Positions 1 through 6,247 of a stretch of 12,629 bases of DNA are shown one piece after another. Source of the stretch: SHYG01 sp041485445 (GTDB lineage Bacteria > Chloroflexota > Dehalococcoidia > Lucifugimonadales > UBA3495); the NCBI GenBank assembly GCA_041485445.1, contig JBGPJN010000064.1:1-12629 (forward strand). The letters are read 5' to 3'. The notes beneath the pieces were generated by a model. That model was not told where the DNA came from and did no database searches. It worked only from the letters and a program-made list of their open reading frames with translations. The position numbers and the translations under genes are program-made. Within the stretch, counting starts at the first letter, position 1; each line of letters begins with the position of its first letter.

Positions 1-1
1 C

Positions 2-877
2 GGGGTCAACGCCGACGGCACCATCATCCTGGTGGAGGGCTCCACCGACATCGGCGGCACCCGCGCGTCCATCGCCATGCAAGCGGCTGAGGTGCTGGGC
101 ATTCGCGCCGAGGACGTGCGCCCCAGCGTGGGCGACACCGATTCGATAGGTTACACTTTCCTAACCGGCGGCAGCCGGGTCACCTTCGCCACGGGCTGGG
201 CGGCCTACGAGTGCGCCCAGGACATCAAGCGCAAGATGATCCAGCGGGCCGCCACCATCTGGGAGGTGGACGCCAACGACGTGGACCTGGTGGACGGCGT
301 GTTCCTGCACAAATCCGACCCGGACTTGAAGATGACCTTCAAGGAGCTGGCGGGCCAGCTGAACAGCACCGGTGGCCCCATCTCCAGCCAGGTGAGCGTG
401 GACCCCCGGGGCGCCACCAACGCCTTCAGCACCCAGATTGCCGACGTGGAGGTGGACCCGGACACGGGCAAGGTGACCATCCTGGACTTCACCATTGTGC
501 AGGATGCCGGCAAGGCGGTGCACCCCAGCTACGTGGAGGGGCAGATGCAGGGCGGCGTGGTGCAGGGCATCGGCTGGGCGCTGAACGAGGAGTACTTCTT
601 CAACAAGGAGGGGCAGATGGTCAACTCCAGCTTCCTGGACTACCGCATGCCCACCAGCCTGGACCTGCCCATGATCAACACCATCATCGTGGAGGTGGCC
701 AATCCGGGCCACCCCTTCGGCGTGCGCGGCGTGGGCGAGGTGCCCATTGTGCCGCCCATGGCGGCCATCGCCAACGCGATCAGCCGGGCCATCGGCGTGC
801 GCATGACCCACCTGCCCATGTCCCCCGGCGCGGTGCTGGAGGCCCTGTGGGCCAAGAACGGGCACGGCCCCAAGTAA
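2..877 (+). CDS. Xanthine dehydrogenase-family molybdopterin-binding subunit, C-terminal part (5' end outside window)
   Basis: The reading frame is open from the first base, so the gene begins upstream and only its last 291 or so codons are seen. The family (large subunit of xanthine dehydrogenase, aldehyde oxidase and CO dehydrogenase-like enzymes) hydroxylates substrates at a Mo-molybdopterin cytosine dinucleotide centre, usually with FAD and 2Fe-2S partners. Visible family motifs are a GSTDIGGT-like segment at the start, VGDTDS followed by TGGSRVTFATG, a central block ADVEVDPDTGKV with QDAGKAVHP, and the C-terminal GVGEVPIVPP motif. The Glu of GVGE (codon 737-739) corresponds to the catalytic base of the family. 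The end TAA is at 875-877. The substrate cannot be told from this part. The downstream Dabb-like gene has its own promoter-like element, so it need not be in the same operon. Confidence 0.93.
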   Translation, partial: GVNADGTIILVEGSTDIGGTRASIAMQAAEVLGIRAEDVRPSVGDTDSIGYTFLTGGSRVTFATGWAAYECAQDIKRKMIQRAATIWEVDANDVDLVDGVFLHKSDPDLKMTFKELAGQLNSTGGPISSQVSVDPRGATNAFSTQIADVEVDPDTGKVTILDFTIVQDAGKAVHPSYVEGQMQGGVVQGIGWALNEEYFFNKEGQMVNSSFLDYRMPTSLDLPMINTIIVEVANPGHPFGVRGVGEVPIVPPMAAIANAISRAIGVRMTHLPMSPGAVLEALWAKNGHGPK

Positions 878-905
878 CCCGGGGACGTTTCACCGCAGAG
901 GGCGG

Positions 906-948
906 GGACGACCCCCTCTCGGTCTCCCCCTTGGTAAGGGGGAGACAT
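906..948. repeat. C-rich palindromic intergenic repeat (family B), copy 1
   Basis: An 11-bp perfect inverted repeat (GTCTCCCCCTT at 922-932, AAGGGGGAGAC at 936-946, loop GGT) is preceded by ACCCCCTCT. The same unit recurs at 1838-1878, at 3496-3530 in the opposite orientation, and in a decayed form at 12490-12528. Similarity with the 1838 copy continues past the palindrome (ATC.GTT..T.ACAC). It lies just after the stop of the molybdenum hydroxylase gene. It could fold as a terminator-like hairpin but has no T tract. Confidence 0.8.
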
Positions 949-1000
949 CGGTTTCTGACACCTGATCCGGGGCCGGCTGGATATGTCGCCCTGAAAAAGG

Positions 1001-1009
1001 TGATAAGAT
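1001..1009 (+). promoter_or_regulatory. Putative extended -10 promoter (TGA-TAAGAT) of the Dabb-like gene
   Basis: TGATAAGAT matches a TGN-extended -10 hexamer. The -35 region 17 bp upstream (ATATGT) is weak. A start site near 1016 would give a leader of about 47 nt before the ATG at 1063. The element sits just downstream of the palindromic repeat at 906-948. Confidence 0.45.
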
Positions 1010-1062
1010 TCCCCCCGATGATTTCAGCAACACCAGACGTAGGTTAGCCAGGAGGATTTCAT

Positions 1063-1725
1063 ATGCCCAACAAGAAAGGTACCGGACTGCTGATGGTTTT
1101 CTGCGACGTGCCCGCCGACAAGGAGGCGGACTTCAACAAGTGGTATAACGACGAGCACCTGCCGGAGCTGCTGACCGTGCCCGGCGTGCTCAGCGCCGCC
1201 CGCTACGAGGCGGTGAAGAGTGGCCCCAAGCACCTTGCAGTGTATGAGTTGGAAACCCCGGCGGTGCTCCAGACCTCAGCCTGGAAAGACCGGCCCCGCA
1301 GCGCGTGGGCCTTGCGCGTCGGTCCAAGGGTCATCGGCAAGAACTTCATCAACAACGCCTACGAGATGATCCACCCCGCCAAGCTCACGCCCAAGATCGC
1401 CCAGGCCGGCATGGCCCCGGCGCTGCAGATTGGCCGCATGGACGCCGCGCCCCAGCACGACGCCGAGTGGAACAAGTGGTACAACGACGTTTACGTGACC
1501 AACTACGAGAAGGTGCCCGGCTGCATCCGGGGCCGGCGCTGGCGGGTGGTTGCGCCAGGTACGCCCAAGTACTCTGTGGTGTACGAGTTCAACGACGTGC
1601 ACGTCTCCGAGACCGCGGCGTGGGAGAAGCAGCGGGACATCAACCCCAACAACCCCAAGATGAGGTCTTACATGACCCACGCCCCCGGCTCCCCCGGCGT
1701 CTGGCAGAAGACCTCCCAGCCGTGA
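1063..1725 (+). CDS. Tandem Dabb/EthD-like (ferredoxin-like fold) protein, function unknown
   Basis: A 220-residue soluble protein with no signal peptide or membrane segment. It contains two copies of one module: FNKWYNDEHLPE with VPGV (residues 24-44) and WNKWYNDVYVTNYEKVPG (residues 136-153). Each is followed by a strand-rich stretch ending in an aromatic-Glu pair (VYELE near 60, VYEFN near 173). This pattern is that of dimeric alpha+beta barrel (Dabb/EthD-like) domains. Family members include small oxygenases, degradation-associated proteins and proteins of unknown role, so the reaction is not predictable. The start is fixed by a strong AGGAGG at 1050-1055, seven bases before ATG. The second module lacks the His-Leu-Pro of the first, suggesting the copies have diverged. 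The following gene's candidate ATG overlaps the stop by one base (TGATG). Confidence 0.85.
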   Translation: MPNKKGTGLLMVFCDVPADKEADFNKWYNDEHLPELLTVPGVLSAARYEAVKSGPKHLAVYELETPAVLQTSAWKDRPRSAWALRVGPRVIGKNFINNAYEMIHPAKLTPKIAQAGMAPALQIGRMDAAPQHDAEWNKWYNDVYVTNYEKVPGCIRGRRWRVVAPGTPKYSVVYEFNDVHVSETAAWEKQRDINPNNPKMRSYMTHAPGSPGVWQKTSQP

Positions 1726-2453
1726 TGTTTCATCGCTGGCCTGGCGGGTGTATGGGAAGTCCCTCCCCTTTCCAAGGGGAGGCTAGAGCCTGCCCTGAGC
1801 CTGTCGAGGGGAGGGGTCGTCGCCCCTTGCTGGGCCGAGACCACCCCCTCTTTGTCTCCCCCTTAGTAAGGGGGAGACATCAGTTCGTCACACCCCTTGT
1901 TGGCGCCCTGCTCTGCCTGCTGGCTGTGGCGGCGGCGCTGCCTGTAATGGTGGCGGCGCAGGGCCCGCAGCCGGGGCCGTTTCAGGCGGCGGCGGGCCCC
2001 TACCAGATCACCCTGGAAGAGCAGCTCTCCGGCCTCTCCCTGGGCCAGGCCGAGTTCGTGATCACCCTGCGGGAGTTGGCCACCGGCCGTCCCGTGCCCG
2101 GCGCGCGGGTGGCGCTGTGGCTCCAGAGCCCCCGGTCCACCGACCGCGCCCAATCCCTGGCGCTGGGCGGGCCTGACGCGCCGGGCCAATACCGGGCCCG
2201 GCTGAACCTGGACGCGCCGGGCATTTGGCTGGTGGCGGTGGAGGTATCCGGCCCCCTGGGCGTTGGCGTGGTGGACGCCCCGCCGGTGGCGGTGCCGGCC
2301 ACTCGCCGGTTCTCCTCCGGCAGTTGGGTCTTCATCGGCGTCACCCTGGTGCTGGTGGCGGGCAGTGGTTATGTATACTGGTCGGCGCGGCGGGCCCGCA
2401 GAAGTGCAATCAGCGCCACCGGCGCCGCCGCCTCACCAGGGTCCAGCCGGTAA
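1725..2453 (+). CDS. Membrane-anchored YtkA/FixH-like protein; N-terminus partly repeat-derived
   Basis: From the ATG at 1725 the product is 242 residues. Residues 10-50 are encoded by the composite repeat (they include ARACPEPVEG, a peptide typical of that repeat). A hydrophobic signal-like helix lies at about 58-77, ending AAQG. An Ig-like extracytoplasmic domain spans about 80-190 with GQAEFVITL, TGRPVPGARVAL and PGQYRARLNLDAPGIW, resembling YtkA/FixH-like domains. A C-terminal transmembrane helix is at about 200-219, followed by an Arg-rich cytoplasmic tail. The stop is three bases before ctaG, implying co-transcription and a role in copper delivery or oxidase assembly (inference). The true start is uncertain: 1725 overlaps the previous stop, 1752 is another ATG, neither has a clear Shine-Dalgarno, and no start codon lies directly before the signal helix. 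Confidence 0.7.
   Translation: MFHRWPGGCMGSPSPFQGEARACPEPVEGRGRRPLLGRDHPLFVSPLVRGRHQFVTPLVGALLCLLAVAAALPVMVAAQGPQPGPFQAAAGPYQITLEEQLSGLSLGQAEFVITLRELATGRPVPGARVALWLQSPRSTDRAQSLALGGPDAPGQYRARLNLDAPGIWLVAVEVSGPLGVGVVDAPPVAVPATRRFSSGSWVFIGVTLVLVAGSGYVYWSARRARRSAISATGAAASPGSSR
1762..1880 (+). repeat. Composite palindromic repeat (units A+B), left copy
   Basis: Three parts follow each other. The first is a 9-bp palindrome, CCTCCCCTT/AAGGGGAGG, with loop TCC (1762-1782). The second is the unit CTAGAGCCTGCCCTGAGCC running into TGTCGAGGGGA (about 1783-1812). The third is family B, CCACCCCCTCT plus the palindrome GTCTCCCCCTT/AAGGGGGAGAC with loop AGT (1854-1878). The same parts occur in the same order on the opposite strand at 3495-3592. 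The copy overlaps the 5' part of the YtkA-like reading frame. The CCTGAGCCTGTCGA core is a widely distributed bacterial repeat that often encodes an ACPEPVEG peptide. Confidence 0.85.
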
Positions 2454-2456
2454 GCC

Positions 2457-3413
2457 ATGCAGATTCGCTGGTGGTTGCTCGGCGGGGTGGCTTTGACTGC
2501 GGGATGGGGGCTCGTGGCGGCGGTCGGAGGGGTGGAGGCCCACGGCGGCGTGGCCCCAGGCCAGAACATCTGGACGGCGTGGAGCTCGAACCCGCTCCCC
2601 GCCTTTGGCGTCTTTCTGGCCGCCTACTTGTACGTCACCGGGCTGAACAACTGGGACCGGCCCAGCCATCCGGTGAACCGGTGGCAGCGGGCGTCCTTCT
2701 TCGCCGGGCTGCTGGCCATCTTCATCGCCCTCCAGTCGCCCGTGGACGCCCTGTCAGACCACCTGTTCAGCATCCATCAGGTCCAGCACGCCCTGCTGCG
2801 CATGATCGGCCCGCTGCTCATCCTGCTGGGCGCGCCCATGACCCCCATGCTGCGGGGGCTGCCGCCCTGGGCGCGGCGCGGCGCGGTGCGCCCCCTGGTG
2901 GGCAACCCCAGGGTGCGCCGGGCCTACCAGTGGCTGACCAACCCGGTGGTCACCACCAGCCTGTACTTGGGCACCCTGTACCTCTTTCAGGCGCCGGCGC
3001 TCCACAATCTGGCGTTGCGCCACAACGCCTTCCATCAGGTGATGCACTCGGCCATGCTCTTCACCGGCATGTTGTTCTGGTGGGTGGTCATTGACCCCAA
3101 GCCCCACCGGTCGCGGCTGCACTACAGCCTGCGAATCCTCTACCTGGGGCTGGGCGTGATCCCCAACACCCTGCTGGGGGCGTTCATCACCTTCAACCCC
3201 GGTCTGCTCTACGCGGCCTACGGCGAGGTGGAGCGAGTCTCCAGCATTTCCCTCCTCATGGACCAGCAGATCGGCGGGCTGGTGCTGTGGGTGGCGGGGG
3301 ACATGATGAACATGATGGTCGCCGGAATTGTCATGATATTTTGGTATCAGCGGGAGATGGAGCAAGATCGCCTTGAGGCGGCGGCCCTTGACCGCCAGAG
3401 GCCGCGACCCTAG
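2457..3413 (+). CDS. ctaG: Cytochrome c oxidase assembly protein, CtaG (caa3-type) family
   Basis: A 318-residue polytopic membrane protein. Members of the caa3_CtaG family help assemble the copper-containing centre of caa3-type cytochrome c oxidase in the cytoplasmic membrane. Visible features are an N-terminal hydrophobic segment (5-24), then helices at about 46-62, 80-95 and 113-127, one in 163-179, and others around 195-212, 225-247, 273-290 and 287-298. Conserved motifs are LQSPVDAL, HQVQHALL with H107 and H111, GPLLILLGAP (118-127), a second His cluster AFHQVMH (191-197) and DQQIGGLVLWV (269-279). The positions of the His pairs fit metal binding, which is an inference. The start ATG lies three bases after the stop of the YtkA-like gene with only a weak Shine-Dalgarno, consistent with translational coupling. 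No oxidase subunits are in the window. Confidence 0.93.
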   Translation: MQIRWWLLGGVALTAGWGLVAAVGGVEAHGGVAPGQNIWTAWSSNPLPAFGVFLAAYLYVTGLNNWDRPSHPVNRWQRASFFAGLLAIFIALQSPVDALSDHLFSIHQVQHALLRMIGPLLILLGAPMTPMLRGLPPWARRGAVRPLVGNPRVRRAYQWLTNPVVTTSLYLGTLYLFQAPALHNLALRHNAFHQVMHSAMLFTGMLFWWVVIDPKPHRSRLHYSLRILYLGLGVIPNTLLGAFITFNPGLLYAAYGEVERVSSISLLMDQQIGGLVLWVAGDMMNMMVAGIVMIFWYQREMEQDRLEAAALDRQRPRP

Positions 3414-3494
3414 CATGGGGGCTGCCCCCTGCCGCCCTGCTGCCACCGGGCCCACGGTGCCACGGCGTGTCGGCGAGTGTGTGCCCAGCCCAGT

Positions 3495-3592
3495 CCTCCC
3501 CCTTACCAAGGGGGAGTTAGAGGGGGTGGCAGGCGACCCTTCCCCTCGACAGGCTCAGGGCAGGCTCTAGCCTCCCCTTGGTAACGGGAGAG
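3495..3592 (-). repeat. Composite palindromic repeat (units A+B), right copy, inverted
   Basis: Read on the minus strand this matches the copy at 1762-1880: a decayed CTCCCCTT-type palindrome (3571-3588), the CTAGAGCCTGCCCTGAGCC unit (3541-3570), then CCACCCCCTCT and the palindrome CTCCCCCTT/AAGGGGGAG with loop ACC at 3496-3516. It fills most of the gap between ctaG and the flavin monooxygenase gene and ends about 25 bases before that gene's Shine-Dalgarno. Unit A is nearly identical between the two copies over about 45 bases by eye. Confidence 0.85.
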
Positions 3593-3628
3593 ATTGGCCC
3601 CGCCGTACCCGGAGATTGGAGGAAGGCA

Positions 3629-4747
3629 ATGACCGCTGACCAGCAACGCCCCGCGCCGCTGTTCGACTGGTTCATCCCCATTGACGGGGACGGCGCCCGG
3701 GCAGGCACCCTGCGCGCCCAGCGGCCCCCCACCTTCCAATACCTGCGCCAGGTGGCCCAGACCGCCGAGGAGTGCGGCTTCCACTCCCTGCTGATCCCCA
3801 CCCGGTTCGCCAACGGGCTCTTTGCCGAGGACGCTCCCCTGGCCGAGACGTGGACCACCGCCACCGCCCTGGCGGCGGTGACACAGCGCATCCGCTTCCT
3901 GGTGGCGGTGCGTCCCGGGTTCGTGTCCCTGGGCCTCTTCGCCCAGATGGCCGCGGCCCTGGACCAGATCTCCCAGGGCCGGCTGGACCTTAACGTGGTG
4001 CCCGGCGGAATCCAGAACGACTTTGAGCGGGTCGGCGAGATCAGCGACCACGCCACGCGTTACGAGCGCGCCGAGGAGTTCATGGCGGCCTGCCGCAAGC
4101 TGTGGCGGGAGCCGGGGCCGGTGGATTTCCAGGGCCAGTTCTATCGGCTGGAAGGGGCCTACTGCGCACCGGCGCCCCTGGGAGAGTCGCCCCGGTTTTA
4201 CCTGGGCGGTGTCTCCGACCGGGCCATGGGCCTGTCCGCCCGCCAGGCCGACGTTCACCTGGCCTGGATTGAGCCCCTGCCCGACATGGCCCGGCGGCTG
4301 GATGCGCTGCGGCGCCATTTCCAGCAGACTGGCCGGAACCCCGGCCTGGGACTGCGCACGCACCTGGTGGTCCGGGACACCGAGGAAGCAGCGTGGTCGG
4401 CGGCCCGGGAGCTGATCGACTTCGCCGATCCGGCGGTGCGGGCGCAGCGCCAGGCGGCCATCGTTGGGACGCCCATGGTGGGACAACAGGCCCAGGCCCG
4501 GCAGGCGCCGGACCACCGGCTGGCGCCCCATCTCTGGAACGGGCTGTCGGAGGTGCGGGTCAACTGCGGCAGCGCCATTGTGGGCACTGCGGAGCAGGTG
4601 GCGCAGGAACTGCTGGCCTACTGGCGGCTGGGCATGGACGAGTTCATCCTCTCCGGCTTCCCTCATGTGGAGGAGTGCCGCCGCGCCGCCAGCCAGGTGG
4701 TGCCGCTGCTGCGGGAGCGAATCCTCCGGGCAGGCGCCGGTGGCTGA
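3629..4747 (+). CDS. LLM-class FMN-dependent monooxygenase, SsuD-like
   Basis: A 372-residue luciferase-like monooxygenase. SsuD uses FMNH2 (from a separate reductase) and O2 to release sulfite from alkanesulfonates. Shared features, compared from memory, are the N-terminal WFIPIDGDG, the VTQRIRFLVAVRPG strand (84-97), HATRYERAEEF (141-151), FYLGGVSDRA (190-199), GLRTHLVVRDT with R243 and H245, SAIVG preceded by R310, and SGFPHVEE (342-349) near the end. Length is close to E. coli SsuD (381). Two SsuD active-site residues appear changed: the Cys54 region reads TRFANGLFAEDAP with no Cys, and the Tyr of SGYPHLEE is Phe344. The substrate may therefore differ. The ATG at 3629 is chosen because GGAGGA (3618-3623) sits just upstream; an in-frame TTG at 3578 lies inside the repeat. 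No sulfonate transporter or flavin reductase is adjacent. Confidence 0.9.
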   Translation: MTADQQRPAPLFDWFIPIDGDGARAGTLRAQRPPTFQYLRQVAQTAEECGFHSLLIPTRFANGLFAEDAPLAETWTTATALAAVTQRIRFLVAVRPGFVSLGLFAQMAAALDQISQGRLDLNVVPGGIQNDFERVGEISDHATRYERAEEFMAACRKLWREPGPVDFQGQFYRLEGAYCAPAPLGESPRFYLGGVSDRAMGLSARQADVHLAWIEPLPDMARRLDALRRHFQQTGRNPGLGLRTHLVVRDTEEAAWSAARELIDFADPAVRAQRQAAIVGTPMVGQQAQARQAPDHRLAPHLWNGLSEVRVNCGSAIVGTAEQVAQELLAYWRLGMDEFILSGFPHVEECRRAASQVVPLLRERILRAGAGG

Positions 4748-4787
4748 GGCCGGCGCCAATAGGTCAAATCGTGAACGCCGATAACCA

Positions 4788-4816
4788 TTGCCCGGCCACT
4801 CTGCTTGTGTTAAATT
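4788..4816 (+). promoter_or_regulatory. Putative sigma70-type promoter of rpsU (TTGCCC-N17-TAAATT)
   Basis: TTGCCC at 4788-4793 and TAAATT at 4811-4816 are exactly 17 bp apart, and TGT precedes the -10 hexamer as an extended -10. Local sequence is much more AT-rich than the flanking genes. A start near 4823 leaves a leader of about 75 nt before rpsU, longer than the leaders predicted for other genes here. Confidence 0.6.
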
Positions 4817-4897
4817 ACGCTCAGCAAAACGTGTGCGTGAGGTACGGAAAGTCCCAGCACCGGCAGAGCGAGTGTATCTGATAGAAGAGAGGACTGG

Positions 4898-5083
4898 ATG
4901 GCTTATGTAACACCGCGCGAAGGAGAGAACCCGGAAAGCCTCGTCAACCGTTTCCGCGCCTCGGTCCAGCACTCCGGGATCCTGCGAGAGTTGAAGGACC
5001 GGCGATTCTTTCGGTCCAAGGCCCAGAAGGCCCGGTTGGCTGCCCAGCGGGCCGCCCGCCGCCGCCGCCGCCAGCGCCGCTAG
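4898..5083 (+). CDS. rpsU: 30S ribosomal protein bS21
   Basis: A 61-residue highly basic protein of the small ribosomal subunit, which sits near the mRNA exit platform and the anti-Shine-Dalgarno region. Family features are the N-terminal VTPREGENPESLVNRFR block, a central SGILRELKDRRFF, and a C-terminal run of Lys/Arg (AQRAARRRRRQRR). Length is within the usual 58-71 residues. The ATG is preceded by AGAGGA (4888-4893) four bases away. It is monocistronic by appearance: its own promoter lies at 4788-4816 and a hairpin with a T-run at 5175-5225. The last codons are GC-only repeats of CGC/CGG. Confidence 0.96.
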   Translation: MAYVTPREGENPESLVNRFRASVQHSGILRELKDRRFFRSKAQKARLAAQRAARRRRRQRR

Positions 5084-5174
5084 GATAGTGTACCGGCCAG
5101 CCACCGGCGGCCTGGCCAGATGATAACCGGTTGCCACGGGAACTGGGCAGCCCGCGGCAGGCGAGGCCGGAAAC

Positions 5175-5225
5175 AGAGGGGAATGGCGGGGATGTAGCTG
5201 TCTCCACTCCATTCCCCGCTCTTTT
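5175..5225 (+). terminator. Likely Rho-independent terminator downstream of rpsU
   Basis: GGGGAATGG (5178-5186) pairs perfectly with CCATTCCCC (5209-5217). An inner stem GGGGA/TCTCC (5188-5192 with 5201-5205, one G-U) closes the loop. The hairpin is followed by GCTCTTTT. It lies about 95 bases past the rpsU stop. The interval 5084-5174 contains only a weaker GGCCAG/CTGGCC stem (5095-5117) and no gene; it could be a processed 3' UTR. Confidence 0.55.
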
Positions 5226-5312
5226 GCCCGGCGCGGGTCACGGTTCAGGGGCAGGCTGACCACGATATGGCGATGCAGCAGCCTGCCAGTTACCGCTTGG
5301 GCAAATAGTGCA

Positions 5313-5321
5313 TGGTATAAT
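5313..5321 (+). promoter_or_regulatory. Putative extended -10 promoter (TGG-TATAAT) of tRNA-Arg
   Basis: TATAAT at 5316-5321 is the consensus -10 hexamer and is preceded by TGG, giving a full extended -10. No good -35 is seen at 16-18 bp. A start near 5328 gives about a 70-nt leader before the mature tRNA 5' end. The remaining gap 5226-5398 shows no coding region. Confidence 0.55.
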
Positions 5322-5398
5322 CGAGGCAGTCCCAGAGCGCGCCCGCGCCTAGCTCCATGCATTGCTCTATCGCCGCGCGGTCTGGCGTTTCTGGAAAC

Positions 5399-5474
5399 GT
5401 CCCAGTAGCTCAGGGGATAGAGCGGCTGCCTTCTAAGCAGCGGGTCGCGGGTTCGAATCCTGCCTGGGACGCCA
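5399..5474 (+). tRNA. tRNA-Arg (anticodon TCT), CCA encoded
   Basis: A full cloverleaf can be drawn. The acceptor GTCCCAG (5399-5405) pairs with CTGGGAC (5464-5470). The D stem is GCTC/GAGC (5408-5411, 5420-5423). The anticodon stem is GCTGC/GCAGC (5425-5429, 5437-5441) with loop CTTCTAA and anticodon TCT at 5431-5433. The variable loop is GGGTC. The T stem is GCGGG/CCTGC with loop TTCGAAT (5452-5458). The discriminator is G5471, followed by an encoded CCA at 5472-5474. It reads AGA codons, which the AT-richer gene just downstream uses at least three times. Confidence 0.97.
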
Positions 5475-5478
5475 GCTT

Positions 5479-5560
5479 CACTCCCGACCGGTAAGCTTCA
5501 GCCAGCGGCTCTGTCTGATGGACGAAGCTGCCGGTGATTTCTCAGCCACTCCCGACCGGT
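5479..5560. repeat. 14-bp direct repeat flanking 54 bp, just after tRNA-Arg
   Basis: CACTCCCGACCGGT occurs at 5479-5492 and again, without mismatch, at 5547-5560. The first copy begins four bases after the tRNA CCA. Fragments of AGCTTC/GAAGCT also recur between the copies. The repeat does not match the tRNA 3' end, so a classical tRNA attachment duplication is not shown. It could be a small duplicated processing or termination signal or the scar of an insertion. The rest of the gap to 5663 holds no recognisable gene. Confidence 0.7.
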
Positions 5561-5663
5561 TAACTACGCCTCACCGCGCGGGATGGCGGCTGGAACTGTC
5601 TGCCCATGTTTTGGATGTTGCTGCTGCCTGCAGACCGCTGACGGAGTTGGATTAGATTAGAGT

Positions 5664-6233
5664 ATGAACACCGAGCGAAACACCCAGAAAGAGCGGGGAC
5701 TAATGTCTCTGTCTAGAGAAGAGTATGGGCATCTGATGACCCTAAGAAGCATGAGCTGGGTTGGGCCACTTACGATTGACCAGTTGTTGGACAACTGGCT
5801 AACGAAATCTGTTTGGCCACCCGATTCAAACGGTGTTTATCTTGTCTCACGATTTGCGTGGACAGGACGATGGCCGAGTGATGGATGCCTTCCTCTATAT
5901 GTTGGTAGCAATACTGGCAAGAGTCCTCGTTTCCGGACACGCATAGGGGACCTCATTGCGGACATGTTCGGGTTCTTCGGCGAAAGTACCGGGCAAAGTA
6001 GCGGGCACAGTTCAGGGGGCGTAAGCCTTCACGACTACTGCGTAGAAGAGAGGCTGACACCAAAGCAGCTTTTTATTTGTTGGGTTGACAACTGCACATG
6101 CTTGCGCTGTGCTGAAACCTACGTTTGCGGCTGGTTAGAGCCCAAGCTGAACAAAAACAGACCACCACGATGCAGGGAACACCAGGAGTCTCAGAAGCTC
6201 CAATCTGCTTTCGGCAAGATCGAGGGCGGCTAG
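5664..6233 (+). CDS. Hypothetical protein with GIY-YIG nuclease-like pattern, low-GC gene
   Basis: A 189-residue product of unrecognised family. The order of residues resembles a GIY-YIG endonuclease: GVYLV (57-61), then PLYVGS (77-82), Arg residues in PRFRTRIGDL (88-97), and ETYVCGWLEPKLNKNRPP (151-168). In that last segment Glu151 and the P-x-L-N element match the metal-binding Glu and the following P..N of the fold. The spacing between GVY and YVG is long for the family. Cys144, Cys146, Cys149, Cys155 and Cys170 could bind metal (inference). Codon use is unlike the neighbours: roughly 50% G+C with AGA, ATA and CTA codons, suggesting transfer. The start is uncertain: ATG 5664 has no good Shine-Dalgarno, and ATG 5703 (codon 14) is an alternative. 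The gene ends 14 bases before the minus-strand micro-ORF. Confidence 0.6.
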   Translation: MNTERNTQKERGLMSLSREEYGHLMTLRSMSWVGPLTIDQLLDNWLTKSVWPPDSNGVYLVSRFAWTGRWPSDGCLPLYVGSNTGKSPRFRTRIGDLIADMFGFFGESTGQSSGHSSGGVSLHDYCVEERLTPKQLFICWVDNCTCLRCAETYVCGWLEPKLNKNRPPRCREHQESQKLQSAFGKIEGG

Positions 6234-6247
6234 AAGTAACGCGCTGG

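Noticed and set aside
906..3592. Repeated C-rich units as a possible CRISPR array
   Set aside because: Copies are far apart, in both orientations, differ in sequence and have no regular spacers or cas genes.
3503..5362. Long minus-strand open frame across the monooxygenase, rpsU and gaps
   Set aside because: It overlaps two well-supported genes, runs through repeats and a terminator, and shows no family similarity.
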